DNA from: Spodoptera frugiperda
Taxonomy: Eukaryota; Arthropoda; Insecta; Lepidoptera; Noctuidae
Length of the DNA: 64,000 bases
Assembly (NCBI RefSeq): GCF_023101765.2
Contig: NC_064220.1
Span: 1,178,001-1,242,000 of the forward strand
Reading direction: 5' to 3'
How positions within the stretch are numbered: position 1 is the first letter of the stretch; each line of letters opens with the position of its first letter. The position numbers and the translations under genes were made by a program. Positions 24,397 through 36,002 of the stretch are shown one piece after another. The notes under the pieces are model-generated. The model saw nothing but the letters and a program-made list of their open reading frames with translations. It had not been told where the DNA came from and did not search any database.

Positions 24397-25545
24397 CACA
24401 GGCCGCGCGGCCTCGCTCCGCCCCGACCACTACCGCCAATTCAACCACATTACACAGAGTACACCCCCTACAGGCCATGGCTCCGACAGTACACACGATA
24501 CATACACAGATTCTGGTACCAAAGCGCAATGTATTTCCCTAAATACTTTTTTTGCTAGTGAACTAAACACAAATCGACAGTTTTGCATACCATCGTCATC
24601 ATTAGAAGTCAACATGTTACGCTTGTGCGCTACATTTTGATTTTAGTCACTATTTCTAGTACTTACGTTTCGTGCGATTGGTTATCTGTGTGGTTACAAT
24701 GGACTTTTCTGTGGAGCAATAAGCTGACTTTAAAAACGTTTGATATTACGTACAAATCCTTTAAAAGACAGGGATTTTCAGTTCTGGACAATACCAGTTT
24801 GGTATAAAATATTGTGCAACTTGATTTGTTATGTACGTTGTATTGTATATTGGTCAGAATCGACCTCAAATAGAGGTGGTCTGGCTAATATAATTCTAAA
24901 AAGCAATATGTACTGAAATTCTAAAATACTTTTTAATAGTTGAATTTTAAGCAGTAAGTAACCAAAGGATTAATAGTAAAATCCGTTCTTTTTTAATAGG
25001 ATAGAATATACGCCGTAATGAACTATTTAACCAAATAATTTTGTATTTTTGCAATGCAAGATGTAAATACAAAGTGGATGTGTAGATTGACAACTACTTG
25101 AGCGACTTGAGCTCAGACATTCGTAGATCAAATTGTTTCCAAGCCTACATTAATTTCAAAATTATCCAATTGTTTTGCAGATGTAAGGAAAATTGACATT
25201 CCAAAAATCCCTCGTACATCTTGATCAAACTATAAATTCTGTGTTTATTAAGAAACCATGTGTGTCCTGTATACTTGGAAAAAATGTAGTTCTATTATGT
25301 TCGCGTAATTTTAATTGTGTTTTCTTCACGTCATGGTTTAATGGTTAGTCATCAAGCATATTGTATCACCTTTTATTTTCCCATGGTTTTTAATCATACA
25401 GTTTTCAATAGAGAAATCTATCAGTAACACTAAGATTAGTCATGTAAGTTTTAAGATATTCTTGTATGGATGTTCCATATGATTAGATTATGACACTGAT
25501 TTAGCTGTTAATTAAATAAATTGATGTAATACATAAACTAAGACT
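24397..25545 (+). other. CPSF6: Probable 3' UTR of CPSF6
   Basis: AT-rich sequence after the CPSF6 stop with no repeat family that I recognise until about 25600. The only canonical AATAAA I see is at 25515-25520, followed within 30 bases by a T/GT-rich stretch, so a mature end near 25535-25550 is likely. Several TGTA tetramers (the CFIm25 site class) lie upstream of it, though such motifs are frequent by chance in AT-rich DNA. Confidence 0.6.
25515..25520 (+). terminator. CPSF6: Likely poly(A) signal AATAAA of CPSF6
   Basis: AATAAA overlapping ATTAAA, about 1.12 kb after the stop codon, with ACTTGTTTATATTTT downstream as a plausible GU/U-rich element. Confidence 0.55.
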
Positions 25546-25654
25546 TGTTTATATTTTAAATATCCCTACATTGTTTATATTTATGTACTCATTAATCAAG
25601 CTAGCAAGCTTGCATTAAGCTAGTAAGCTTAGCTAGTAATAATTATTATAAGAA

Positions 25655-25850
25655 GGTGGTGGTAGACCGTCCACCAGCGCGGCTTCGCCCGCGTTCCCGT
25701 GGAATAATAAGTAGCCTATGTATTATTCAAGACAATAATCTAACTCTGTTCCAAATTTCATCTCGATCCCTTCAGCCGTTTTGACGTTAAAGAGTAACAA
25801 ACATCTCACAAACTTTCGCATTTACAATATTAGTAGGATTATTAAGAAAT
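25655..25850 (-). mobile_element. Common moth repeat, inverse copy
   Basis: CAGCGCGGCTTCGCCCGCGTT, TCCAAATTTCATCTCGATCCC and ACTTTCGCATTTACAATATTAG; marks the first repeat right of the CPSF6 3' end. Confidence 0.65.
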
Positions 25851-26446
25851 AGATTTTAGAAACATTTAAAATTATAGGATTAGGTGGTAGTAGGAATATT
25901 TTAAACATTTAATTTTGCAAGTGCGGCCGATTGCATTCGTCTTTTTATTTAACATAGTGCGGCTCTAGGGGCTAATAAAAATCCGTAGTACAAAAGCCAC
26001 GTGCTCGTCCAATATAGCTGCAAATAGGAGCGTGAACGCCTCACTGCACTTGCCAACAATGCTTTGAAACAAAGAGTTTCCATGACTGGAGATACGTACT
26101 ACCAATAGTACCTATTTGGGAATCGAGATTGCAGACTGCCTCGTTGGTCGAGTTGCCTCAAACGAGATTCGACAAGCAATGCTTATTATTAAGTTTTACT
26201 TACCATCGTCTCAGGACACGGCAGTGCCCCCGCGCCGCCAAGTCGACCTTATAATATCAGCCACAAGTCATCTCTTGAAAATCGTCGTTTTAGTTCAGTT
26301 ACTACCATATCAGTCTGTTATAAAAAACCTGTATTCAGCCATCAAAATTTCCCTATATACTTATTATACTCTTTGATCTAGATTCAGTAATGATGCTCAG
26401 TGTATCTATGTCAAAAAACTCATTCTCTAGTAAGGTACATGGAATT

Positions 26447-26637
26447 CAATGGCGTATCGTGGCTTGGCGGGGCCCCGTATAAAGTTATTTTTGGACCCTT
26501 TCTTTTTTTTTTTGAGGGGGTAAACTTTTTACCGCCTTCCTTGTCTCTCAAGCCTTCAAGTGGGGACTTACCGATACCCCGTAGCCCGGGGGTTTCGTAT
26601 AATTGATACGGCAGATACTGCGCTAGCTACGCCCCTG
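26447..26637. mobile_element. Probable hAT-like MITE
   Basis: The left end CAATGGCGTATCGTGG and inverted right end CAGGGGCGTAGCTAGC have similar first bases; flanks ATGGAATT and ATGGGAAT match at 6 of 8 positions. Older than the copy at 28105. Confidence 0.5.
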
Positions 26638-27043
26638 ATGGGAATGCATGGGACTCATAACATAACTGACAAAATATGAGTGTTTGACATTTAATGAGCA
26701 CCTCTGCCTACCCCTTCAGCTTGATTATTTTATAGGTACACTTGAAAAAATCAATCAGTCACCGAAGAGCAATTAAGATTAACACGTTTGATAAAATTTT
26801 CGTAAATTGTTTTCGATGATATCGGATTCAGAGCAGATATTGAACAAATTGAATGAATGGGCGATTTGCCTTGAAGGGTGATTGTTCGAAGGTTAAAAAT
26901 AACTTCGTTGCGGTAAACCGTTTTTATGGTAAGGACATTCAACTGTTTATAAAAATAGGCGGGTACGTGACATATAGCTTGGCAAAAAGAGTATGGAATG
27001 ATTGAGGTAACTAGTATCCCATTAACAAGCTTATGTTGCTTTC

Positions 27044-27145
27044 TTGAGGGGAAAATCATCAATAAGTTCTCCTGCCCGGGTGAACTAAAAACCGTCCTGT
27101 TCCTACTCAGTAACCCACCACTAAGCAGTTCGCAGCTCCGGGTCG
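27044..27145 (-). mobile_element. Degraded R1-clade LINE tail copy
   Basis: GGGGAAAATCATC, CTAAAAACCGTCC and GCAGCTCCGGG remain in the family order, with the central part deleted. Confidence 0.6.
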
Positions 27146-27645
27146 GTGAAAACGCCTAGGTAACGTACTGCCAAGACTGCCATGTAGTAAGTACAAACAA
27201 GGCGTAGTGTTGATACAGAATGTACTAATAAAACAAGCTTTTCAAAGTCATCTTTTTTTAATTCCAGCTTGCCTATAGGCTTATAAAGTTATAAGTTGAG
27301 ATTTATATAAAAATGTTGAAAACATGCCTCTTTAACGATATACAACAGTTGGTTAGAAGCGATATAAATGGATAAATAAAATAAAATACCATATATGTAT
27401 AGGAAAATCATTTTATTACGCAGTGGAGCCTAAAGGGCAGTTTCCTAAAAGGGTCATTCGGCTTAATGTACGATGGGATCTTTAAGTACTACATAGGAGG
27501 TACCTACCGACTAAGATTCTGTGTTTACGTAACTGCGCAGATTCAATAGTTTTCATAAATGTCATTGTTAATACAACATATTATCACACCTTTTGGTTCC
27601 CCGATGGAATAAGCAGAGATGCTTATTTCGAATATATTAAGACTT

Positions 27646-27732
27646 TGACTGCCAACAAAAATTTATTGAAGGCAAATCCTCTGCTAGCGCTGGTCACTTT
27701 TGCCTCCCATGGTATTTAATGTGTTAATGTTA
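27646..27732 (+). repeat. Second copy of the TTTGACTGCCAA repeat
   Basis: TTTGACTGCCAACAAAAATT, GAAGGCAAATCCTCTGCTAG and AATGTGTTAATG. Confidence 0.55.
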
Positions 27733-28104
27733 GCATCCATTTTTCCCTGGTAGCGTGCCCTTATAACTCTAGACCATATTAAAAAAAATTAAACCAATTT
27801 AACAATTTTTTACCAAGTTTAATCATATCTATTTTAGGTAGTATTTCCCACTTTCCCGAATGGTAATTTCATCCGGTACCTATACCTAGTGTGACTCTAT
27901 CTACAAAAAGTTCTAAACTAAATGGACTTTCCATTCCATTCCAGCTACGAACACAGATTTGTTTTTTTTTGCTAGACTCGTAACTCGTACCTACATTAGA
28001 AAACGAACAAAATGTATCTGCCACGCGCAGCTCTCTATTCAAATAGCTGGTAAATATTCAGTTCCGAGCGAGGTTCGTGATATAGATCTCGTATGGGGGA
28101 TAAA

Positions 28105-28268
28105 CAGTGCCGGCGTAGGGGCCACTGGCACCCCGGGCGAAAATATTGTGGCGCCCACTTGAGGTAAGCAATATCAAGTGTTGGTAGTAGTTGTTCATTT
28201 TATTGGCGCCCCCAGACTTTGTCGCCCTGGGCCATCGGCCCATGACGCACCCCCTAACGCCGGCACTG
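28105..28268. mobile_element. hAT-like MITE, 164 bp, perfect 8-bp target duplication
   Basis: Ends CAGTGCCGGCGTAGGGG and, inverted, CAGTGCCGGCGTTAGGGG. GGGATAAA flanks both sides (28097-28104 and 28269-28276). Eight-base duplications with CAGTG termini are typical of hAT elements. The open frame through it does not code for a transposase. Confidence 0.85.
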
Positions 28269-28554
28269 GGGATAAAATAGTTTTAAAACTATGTAGGGTT
28301 TCAAATGTAAAGTGTTAAAACGAAAAAAAAAATGCTTTCATTACCAATACCAATGGAAGTTATAGTTTCTGGTTACCTATCTATCTAATTAAGTACCAAT
28401 ATATTATGAAGAACTTGTAACGTAATTTGTATGAACGTAAGTTCCTATAGCTAAAATTCTATTCCAAGTCATAGCATGGCATCGAATTCCATTCAGTAGT
28501 TTCAGTTTTGTTGTAAGAGGTTATCAAACAGCTCTCTAGATATCATGGAGTACA

Positions 28555-28715
28555 ATTTTAGGGTATAAGCTGGTAAACGAGCAGACGGATTGCTTGATGG
28601 TAAGCAATCGTCGCTGCACATGGACACCCGAAATACCAGAGGCATTACAAGTGCATTGCCGACCTTTTGGGAGTTAGGAATTAATGGGTTGTTGTGGAAA
28701 CGGTTTGAAATCACC
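28555..28715 (-). mobile_element. Foldback-type repeat fragment
   Basis: GTAAACGAGCAGACGGATTGC, GGTAAGCAATCGTCG and GACACCCGAAATACCAGAGGC are the inverted end of the family. Confidence 0.6.
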
Positions 28716-29274
28716 AACCCGCATTAAGCAAGCGTGGTGATTAATGCTCAAACATTATCTGTGTGAGAAGATGCCTTTTGGTCAACAGTGGCCACTTATA
28801 GGCTGATGATGATGAAGGGGAAACGGGGATTAGGAAGGGAGGTATTTGGACCTACTTTCTTAAGTTGTCTATTTTCTTGTATTGTGACCTAGTAAATAAA
28901 TTGATTGTGCCTATTGATAGAAAAACATATGAGTACATAGACATGTAGTTCTGTAGTACGCAGACATGTTTAATTGCCTGAGGCCTTCAATTACTTATTG
29001 ACTTTCGATAGTTTTTTATACTTACTATATAATATGTTTTCTCATAATTTTACGAACGACAAAATCTATTACGGCCATTCCCGAGGCTATTTTCTTTAGA
29101 AATAGCCGTTGGAACTAACCTCATTGTAGGTAAAGTTTCTTCAATACAAAATTCTTATAAATATGATTCCGTTTCGTGTTTCAGTTATGTTTTCATATTG
29201 ATAGATATTCATTATAATAGCCACTATATCTCTTTATTAGGTAGGCCACTCGCAAATTAATTATTTTATTTATT

Positions 29275-29364
29275 TTAGCCGTGATCGTCCCACTGCAGGG
29301 CAAAGGCCTCCCTATCCTCCATCCACTCCTCTCTGTGCAGAGCTTTCTGTGGCTAATCCTTATC
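29275..29364. mobile_element. LINE/SINE 3'-region fragment (GATCGTCCCACTGCAGGGC)
   Basis: GATCGTCCCACTGCAGGGCA, AAGGCCTCC..CCACTCCTCTCTG and AGAGCTTTCTGTGGC also occur at 30470-30660 and, inverted, at 39235-39415. The continuation (CGACGTCTATTGACGTTGAG) resumes at about 29543 after a LINE-tail insertion. Confidence 0.6.
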
Positions 29365-29365
29365 G

Positions 29366-29495
29366 TCGGAACTGCAGACAATGTAACAGGTTACCGGGGG
29401 TCCGGCTCAAAGCAGGTGAAAGAACGGGTTGACTAAAAATTTAGAAAGAGCCTGACAGGCTGACACTCCTTCTCGCCTCACCGTCTGAGATGGCG
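29366..29495 (+). mobile_element. R1-clade LINE tail copy inside another LINE fragment
   Basis: From GGAACTGCAGAC through GGTTACCGGGGGTCCGGCTC to CTGACACTCCTTCTCGCCTC. Sequence on each side (29275-29364 and about 29528 on) corresponds to continuous sequence at 30470-30660, so this copy interrupts an older repeat. Confidence 0.65.
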
Positions 29496-30469
29496 GGACG
29501 AACGAAGAACTAAGAACGAAGAAGGAGACTTCTGGGCTTGACGCGACGTCTATTGACGTTGAGTGAGCTTTACTCAGTTGTGAGTTTTGCCCACCGTCCT
29601 ACATGCGGCAGATGTAACCAGCCTAGTTCTATTTTGAACTCGCCGCTTTCTGACAAACGTCAGCGATTTGAGTTTTGGAGCGCAGCATGGAGTTTCTCAT
29701 TCTGTCCGTTGATCGAACTTCTAAGATACTACGCTCCACGACTCGCTGGCAGACCTTGAGTGTAGACTTTAGATGTTATGTCAAAGACTAAGTAATATGA
29801 GTTAATAAATATAAAAGTTCAACGGTTCTTTACCGAGTACTAACTATTTAATATACCTCAGTTCTTATGGCCAGAAGTCATGCTTTGTGCACGACAGTTG
29901 CATGTTATAACCGTAAACACTTTATTGTTTAAACCAACTTAATCTTTCCTCTATAAAGTAATCTGCACCCTATTATTTTGATAAAACACTCTAATGCTCT
30001 TTAATCTACCGTAGCGCAATAAAGTTCATTTTAACCGAGCAATGACCCCACAATATCGGTGTACTGTTGCAGGACGTTAGTGGCATAAGTAACTACTTAA
30101 TGTACTTATGTAAAGGATTTTAGTTAAGCTTTATTTTCTGTAAAACCCTTTGAGAGAAAATGTCATAAGCTACTGACCAGCACCTAGTGTTAAACGAGAA
30201 TTAACTAATGAAAATACGTGTTGTAAATATGTTCTGTATTTGCATAAACCGTGGGTGTTGTAATTAATACAGTAGCTATAAGAAATTGTATGAATACTGG
30301 ACGGAGTACCTACCTACCTTTTTTATGTTTGTTGAGTCGACGTTTGGCCGCTATCTCGCCTGGTGATGATGCGGCCTACGATGGAACATATCTGCCCGTG
30401 AGCAACCTATTCACTCGAGCCTTGAAGACACCCAGGTTCGACATCGTCATCTATATCCAACTATCACTT

Positions 30470-30660
30470 ACCTATTTATTTTCAGCCATGATCGTCCCAT
30501 TGCAGGGCAAAGGCCTCTCTACCCTCCAACCACTCCTCTCTATGTAAATATTTAGCAGCCAATCCTTGTCATAGATGTCCAGTTCGTCCAACCATCTCCT
30601 TTTGAGCATTCCTCGACGTCTATTGACGTTAAGCGGACTCCACTCAAATACAATCACACA
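30470..30660. mobile_element. Uninterrupted copy of the GATCGTCCCACTGCAGGGC repeat
   Basis: GATCGTCCCATTGCAGGGCA, CCACTCCTCTCT, GCAGCCAATCC, GTTCGTCCAACCATCTCC and CTCGACGTCTATTGACG in order. Confidence 0.6.
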
Positions 30661-30710
30661 CCTACCTAATAATGAAATGTATTCGATTTATAGGTACGTT
30701 GATTGCACGG

Positions 30711-30900
30711 TTGGCGCGGAGGCAGGGCAACCGGCTGTCGAACAACGTGTAGCGGGTGGGATTCCCGCACGGAACAACTGTTTGTGTGATCCACAAATTG
30801 TTGTTTCGGGTCTGTTTTCATGTGTATGTGTATTGTGAGCTTGTATACTTGTAAACGCACCCACGATACAGGAGGAAATCCAAGTGAGGGGCAATGTCTT
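30711..30900 (+). mobile_element. tRNA-like SINE (TGCACGGTTGGCGCGG family)
   Basis: Head GGTTGGCGCGGAGGCAGGGC and a B-box region GGTGGGATTCCCGCACGG, followed by the family body with GTTGTTTCGGGTCTG and AACGCACCCACGATACAGGA. Confidence 0.75.
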
Positions 30901-31442
30901 CAAAAGAATAGGTACATATAGGTATCATAACAAGATATTTTTTCAATTACATAGAAACGTAGGCGTTTTTTAATAGAACCTATAAATCTATTTCTGAGGT
31001 CTCTGATCAGTTTCAACAATAACAAGCTCTATATGTTATATCGTTAGTAATTTTCCGTTTTGAAATTGAACATATAAATCAGGAAATGTACCTTATTGTA
31101 CATTGTATAGTACATACTTGTATTTTCATCCACAGACGACAGGTCACAGGCCATTGACCCTTAGATTGCGTACTCACTGCGTTCGATTTGGTTCAAGTAA
31201 ACATGCTTCAAAGGGATTATTGCTTTGTATATTTGCACGCCAGATTTAAGTACGAACGATTTTCCGCGTTCAAAGCACTTTGTAACCTCTAACTTTATTG
31301 ATAAATTGAGCAAAATTGAGCCTTATATCAAACAAATACAAATAAATGGTGATTTACATCGCCTTCTAGCCGATTTCATTTAAAGAATGCCTTGAAAAGA
31401 ATCGAACCTCCAGATTTTCTTTAACTAAGATTTTTTTATCAT

Positions 31443-31815
31443 AGTAGGTACGGCAAACGAGCTTACCCATCACCTGATGAGTAGCAATTGGCGCCGCTCA
31501 CAAACACCCGCAATATCAACAAAAATACAAGCGCGTGGTCAGGATTTTAGAAAAAGTATGGGAGAGTCAAGCTTTTGCACGAATGTGCCAGCTCGACTGT
31601 TGTAATACCACGGTCTCACAGAAAACCGACGTGAAACAACGCTTGCTTTGTATTTCGTTGTGTAAGTGAGGTTACCGGAGGCCCAAATACCCCCCTCCCC
31701 AATCTTCGCCAACAATTTTTAACTTCTTAACCCCCAAAAGGCAGGCAACGCACTTGTAATGCCTCTGGTATTTCGGGTGTCTATGGGTGGCGGCGCTTGC
31801 TTACCATTTGAGATT
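31443..31815. mobile_element. Foldback-type repeat with both inverted ends
   Basis: The left end (GGCAAACGAGCTTACCCATC .. CAAACACCCGCAATA .. ATACAAG) is an inverted, diverged copy of the right end (CTTGTAATGCCTCTGGTATTT .. GGGTGTCTATGGG .. GCTTGCTTACC), giving arms of about 80 bases around a body with GTGAAACAACGCTTGC. Confidence 0.6.
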
Positions 31816-32320
31816 CGTCAGATAGTTTACTTGTTTATACCATAAAAATATATTTGGGTATTAGGGATTTATAGAGTCTTGGACATTATTTAACGCCCGT
31901 CCCATCTTCATAAACGAAATTTAGTTTTTTCAATCATTCTTTTTCAAAAATGTCTCAAAAATTGATAGCGAAAACTAAAATGTATAAGTGCCTTAATGCA
32001 AAAGGCAGCAGGCAGTGTCAACGTCCCCGGTATATTGTTTCAGACGTTTGATTTAACGTTTTCAACTGAAAACGGAAATTAAACCATTACGGAGGCATTG
32101 TTTTACCTTCAGCTACACGGGGCTGCCACTTGCCACATATCTAATGTTTATTACCTTACTGTAACGTTTAATTTCAGAAATATTTTGTTATTCTAGCTGT
32201 CTTCCGACTGTAGTGTGTTTAAAAGCGAGCAAGGGGTAGGTATAGACCGAATTCAGTTCTTGGGTCAGTTAAAGTATTGGAGACTTTAAGGAAGGATTTT
32301 CCAAAAATTACAGTATTAGC

Positions 32321-32592
32321 ACGACTACCTTGTTGGCCGCGTGCTCGCAAGTGTGACTGCCAGGCAAGGGATCTCAGGTTCGATTCCTGGGTCCGGTATA
32401 GTATTGTTGGGCTTTTATCGGTTTTTGAAAAGTAGTATCACGGTGTTTGGAATTGGTGCCCAGTATAATTATGGAAATAGGCTCACCCCCTCACATGAGA
32501 CTTATAACACAAATGGTGAAAAGTGGGTGTACATTTTACAGTCGCATTACTGCCATAATTTGCACCTCTGTCTACTCCATCGGAGTTTCTTT
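32321..32592 (+). mobile_element. tRNA-like SINE, second family (GTTGGCCGCGTGCTCGCAAG)
   Basis: The head resembles a tRNA and includes AGGTTCGATTCCTGGGTC (B box); the body includes AATGGTGAAAAGTGGGTGTAC and CACCTCTGTCTACTCCATCG at the 3' end. Confidence 0.7.
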
Positions 32593-33034
32593 TTCTAAAA
32601 TTGTAATTTTATATATTGCTATTTTCACCCCTTACTTATTTCTATGGGACTCCAGATAAGAGAAAAGCCATGACGTCATTTTACTTGATTTGCTAAAGCT
32701 AATATAGGTACCTTACATGGGTACATATCAACAAGAGAGTGCCTTCAACTTGCTCTAGAGTTGCATTAGTTGTTAGATATGTGTAATAATGAAATTACAA
32801 ACTAAAGTGCGTGTGCGTCTTAAATGAATGACTGTCTTTGTGAAACTTTACGATTCCATTCACAGAACTTGTGTTAATTGAAACTTCGCGATGATTATAC
32901 ATATTAAGCAATATAAACTTGCAAGTTGTAATCGATCAACTTATTGTTTGAATCAGGTTTGCATGTAAAGCATTGATGTAATGCTATTGTTGTTAAAATT
33001 GTATTGTTTTATTAAAATAGGTTTTTGTTTAATG

Positions 33035-33175
33035 GAATAAGCCAATAAACGACCAGACGTCACGATCATCTGATGGTAAGCAATCGCCGCCGCCGTTGGA
33101 TACCCGAAAAACCAGAGGCATTACAAGTGCATTCCCGACCTTTTGGGTTTAGGAATTTAAGGGTTGTTTAGATGT
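33035..33175 (-). mobile_element. Foldback-type repeat fragment
   Basis: GATGGTAAGCAATCGCCGCCG, ACCAGAGGCATTACAAGTGC and CCGACCTTTTGGG; one inverted end only. Confidence 0.6.
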
Positions 33176-33623
33176 TTGTGCGTCAATAACTCTAAAACTT
33201 TTTTTAAATGATGTTGATGAAATTTTTTGTAAAGGCAGAGTATGAACTGAATTGGGTAATTGCATAATTTTTATCACACGGGAGTGCGGGCGAAGCCGCT
33301 GGCAAAAGCTAGTATGTAAAAATATTAGGTTAGTACTAGTATAACCACACCAGATTATCATTTTACTCCGTTAAACTAGTCTATATTTATTTTATTACGA
33401 TGTAAGTTTATGACATAAAACTGAACATTTTAGTATGTTTAAATGTTTTGTGTCTTTCTTTGTTATCGGTACTTTACGGAACATTACACTTGTTCGCCTT
33501 TTAGAGCGTACTCAACAGGTTAAAACAAGACTGTTACACAGTCTCACACATTTCGTTTAGAATATTTTTTATTTATAGTATTTTATAGTAGTGTAGGGGT
33601 ATTTAAACAGTTTTAATATTTTT

Positions 33624-33812
33624 AACCGACTTCAAAAAGAGGAGGTTCTCAGTTTGACTTGTATATGTTTGTAAGTTTATATGTATGTAGGTGTATCTCG
33701 CGTTTGGTAGGGGTTTAGCATTGTATTTTTCAAAGTATGGAGATGGTTTTAGGGATATTACTTGACTTAAAAAAAGGCGGTAAAGAAAATTGAAAGCGGT
33801 TCCCATTTTTAA
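33624..33812. repeat. ACCGACTTCAAAAA-type repeat
   Basis: ACCGACTTCAAAAAGAGGAGG, ATCTCGCGTTTGGTAGGGG and AAAATTGAAAGCGGTTCCC. Partial relatives are at 9195-9310, 9755-9800 (inverse) and 45195-45360 (inverse). Confidence 0.55.
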
Positions 33813-33974
33813 CAAGAAAAGTTTTATTTATTGATGATAACAGAAATTTTAAATTTAGTCCCTGACAAATACACTCAAATAATTTTGCAAAAACACACAG
33901 AACACAATTTTCTTTGAGCTGAAATTATGTAAGAGTCGTGTGTTATGACTGACTCGGTTTTAGGTACTCTTATA

Positions 33975-34678
33975 AAGGGTGTCCCAACAAGAACGCAAGA
34001 TTTAAATATTAAATAAAACGCAGATATTTTAAAAAAAATCGTGAAAGCTTTATAATATCGTAAAGTAGAGAAGATGAGGTTATCTATGGAACAATACATC
34101 GGGCAGTAGCTGCCGCTGGTTTGCTGAAACATACGCGATCTTTCAATGAAATTTTCAATGACCGTTTTGCATAAATGCTGCGGTATTTCATTAATACAGC
34201 GTCCAATTTCCTTTTTAAGGCTTGAGTCGTCGTCGGCTTATTCGCATAAACCATCGACTTTAAGAAACCCCAAAGAAAAAGTCTAATGGTGATAAATCAC
34301 ATGATCTAGGCGGCCAATTCTGGTCTTCAAAACGTGAAATAACACGGCCGGGACATGTCTGATGCAGCAATTCAATTGTTTCTCTGGTTGTATGACATGT
34401 GGCGCTATTTTGTTGAAAACACATGCCCTCCAAATCCATTTTTTCAATTCGAGGTACGAAAAGACTTGTTATCATTTTACGATACCGAACACCATGATTG
34501 ACTGTTTGCGCTTGACCTGGCTCATTTTAATCGTGTAGGGCTCCATTTTTACTAACCTCGTACCTTATACTAACAAAAAATAACACGTGTTCAAATGTCA
34601 AACAATGATACTTATTTAAATCTACACTAATTCGAATGCCGCCAAATTTAAATCTTGCGTTCTTATTGGGACACCCGA
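33975..34678 (-). mobile_element. Degraded Tc1/mariner-superfamily element with inverted repeats
   Basis: GGGTGTCCCAACAAGAACGC at 33977 on and its inverted partner ending at 34676 (GCGTTCTTATTGGGACACCC) form ends of about 30 bp that differ at few positions; TA flanks each side two bases out (33973-33974, 34679-34680). The interior of about 0.6 kb is too short for an intact transposase. Confidence 0.8.
34005..34475 (-). pseudogene. Mariner-type transposase remnant
   Basis: From 34475 down the minus strand reads CHTTRETIELLHQTCPGRV, FEDQNWPPRSCDLSPLDFFF, then breaks; after a frame change GFLKSMVYANKPTTTQALKR and KTVIENFIERSRMFQQ follow. The order matches the second half of mariner-superfamily transposases around the last catalytic aspartate (SPLDFF). 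The first catalytic residues and the N-terminal DNA-binding domain are missing. Confidence 0.75.
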
Positions 34679-34849
34679 TATTATGAATCTTTTCTAACTA
34701 AATAATATACCGTACTGAAAATAACACGTAAAGAGAATAAAGAGGTCAATGTTCTGAAGATATGTTTCAAGAAACGGGTGAATTTTTACTAGGTAACACG
34801 TAGAGAGCGAGTTCTTTTTACTTATCTAAATCTAAACTAATATAATAAT

Positions 34850-35210
34850 AAGAAATAAATGAATGAAGACACAAATTTTAAAGCTAGATACTTGCTCGTT
34901 TTTTGAACGCGCTAATCTCCAGAACTACTTGTACGATTTGAATAATAATTTTTGTGTTAGATAGTTCATTTATCGAGAAAGGTTATAGGTTATAAAACAT
35001 TACGCTACGTCCAAGGGAGCCAAGCAGAGCGGGTGAAACCGCGCATAAATCGCTAGTAAATGAATAAAGCTGAAGAGATTTTTGTTCGTTTGTTTGAACG
35101 CGCTAATCGTCGGAACTACTGATCCGATTTGAATAATTCTTTTTGTATTAGACAGTACATTTATCTCGGTAGGCTATAGGCTATAAAACATCACGCTACT
35201 ATCAATAGAA
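34850..35210 (+). mobile_element. Two tandem copies of a common moth repeat (TTTGAACGCGCTAATC)
   Basis: GAACGCGCTAATCTCCAGAAC, CATTTATCGAGAAAGG and AGCAGAGCGGGTGAAACCGCG occur in 34850-35060, and the same series starts again at 35061. The family is one of the most widespread in moth genomes; its class is uncertain. Confidence 0.65.
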
Positions 35211-35523
35211 ATTTCACAATATCAATGTCGATCGATCGGAATTGGATTCAAGATTAAGATTTTCCATTACAATAAAACACTACAACAAAAATGAAAATCT
35301 ATGTCCGATTTTATTTACGATTTATCTCGACTCCAAGTTTCGCTGTTAGTATTAATTTGTAAAATAAAAGTTTTAATTAAAAACACGAACTGTGGCCAAG
35401 TCCCCTTTGATCGTGTTTTAACACAATTTCCATCGCACCAAGTCATTCAGATTGTGTAATACTTACATCTCTTTGATTCTGTTTTCATCTTTGTATCTTT
35501 ATTTTTGTGGTAGCAAGAGTAAT

Positions 35524-35815
35524 GGTGCTTTTCCACCAGAGATGTGCTATGTAGCTGTAAGCTATGTAGCGGTGATGTAATAGCTAAGCTGTGAAACTAT
35601 GTGATCGTTTCCACTGTTACTAAGCTGCTGCTATGTAGCTGTGCGAGAAAGATACTCGAGTATGCGATAGTAGGGGAGCCATCTATAGCACGCATCTTTC
35701 CTTATAAAAATTATAGCTTAGCTGAGTTTACACCAGTGCTAATTACCAATATGATTGTTGGAAGCCAAACGCATCCACAGAAATGTAGCGTAGCCCATTT
35801 TTGGCGGAAAAGCAG
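35524..35815. mobile_element. Second copy of the GGTGCTTTTCCACC MITE
   Basis: The left end GGTGCTTTTCCACCAGAGA, then TGTGCTATGTAGC, matches the MITE at 36833-38083; the right end GGCGGAAAAGCAGC is a degraded inverted copy. Internal sequence shares the GCTATGTAGC-rich character. The short open frame inside is not considered coding. Confidence 0.5.
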
Positions 35816-35914
35816 CAGTCTAAATCAATGTATAGAATTAACATAACTTTTAAATTCTAAGTAGGTATCTAAGTCAATGTTAATCCCAAACATTAGGTTT
35901 ACTAAAGTGTTTAA

Positions 35915-36002
35915 TCCGACTTTATTCGAGCCGGTCAATCAGAGTGCGCGCTCTCGTTTCGATTACTTTAAACGTAAAGCAAACTTGTATTAAGGGTACA
36001 GA
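35915..36002. mobile_element. Half copy of the CTTAGTACGAGTTTGC MITE
   Basis: GAGCCGGTCAATCAGAGTGCG through AAACGTAAAGCAAACTTGTA; left arm missing. Confidence 0.6.

Noticed and set aside
24206..24640. 107- and 129-codon frames over the last CPSF6 exon
   Set aside because: Out of frame with the spliced CDS; the correct frame ends at 24396.
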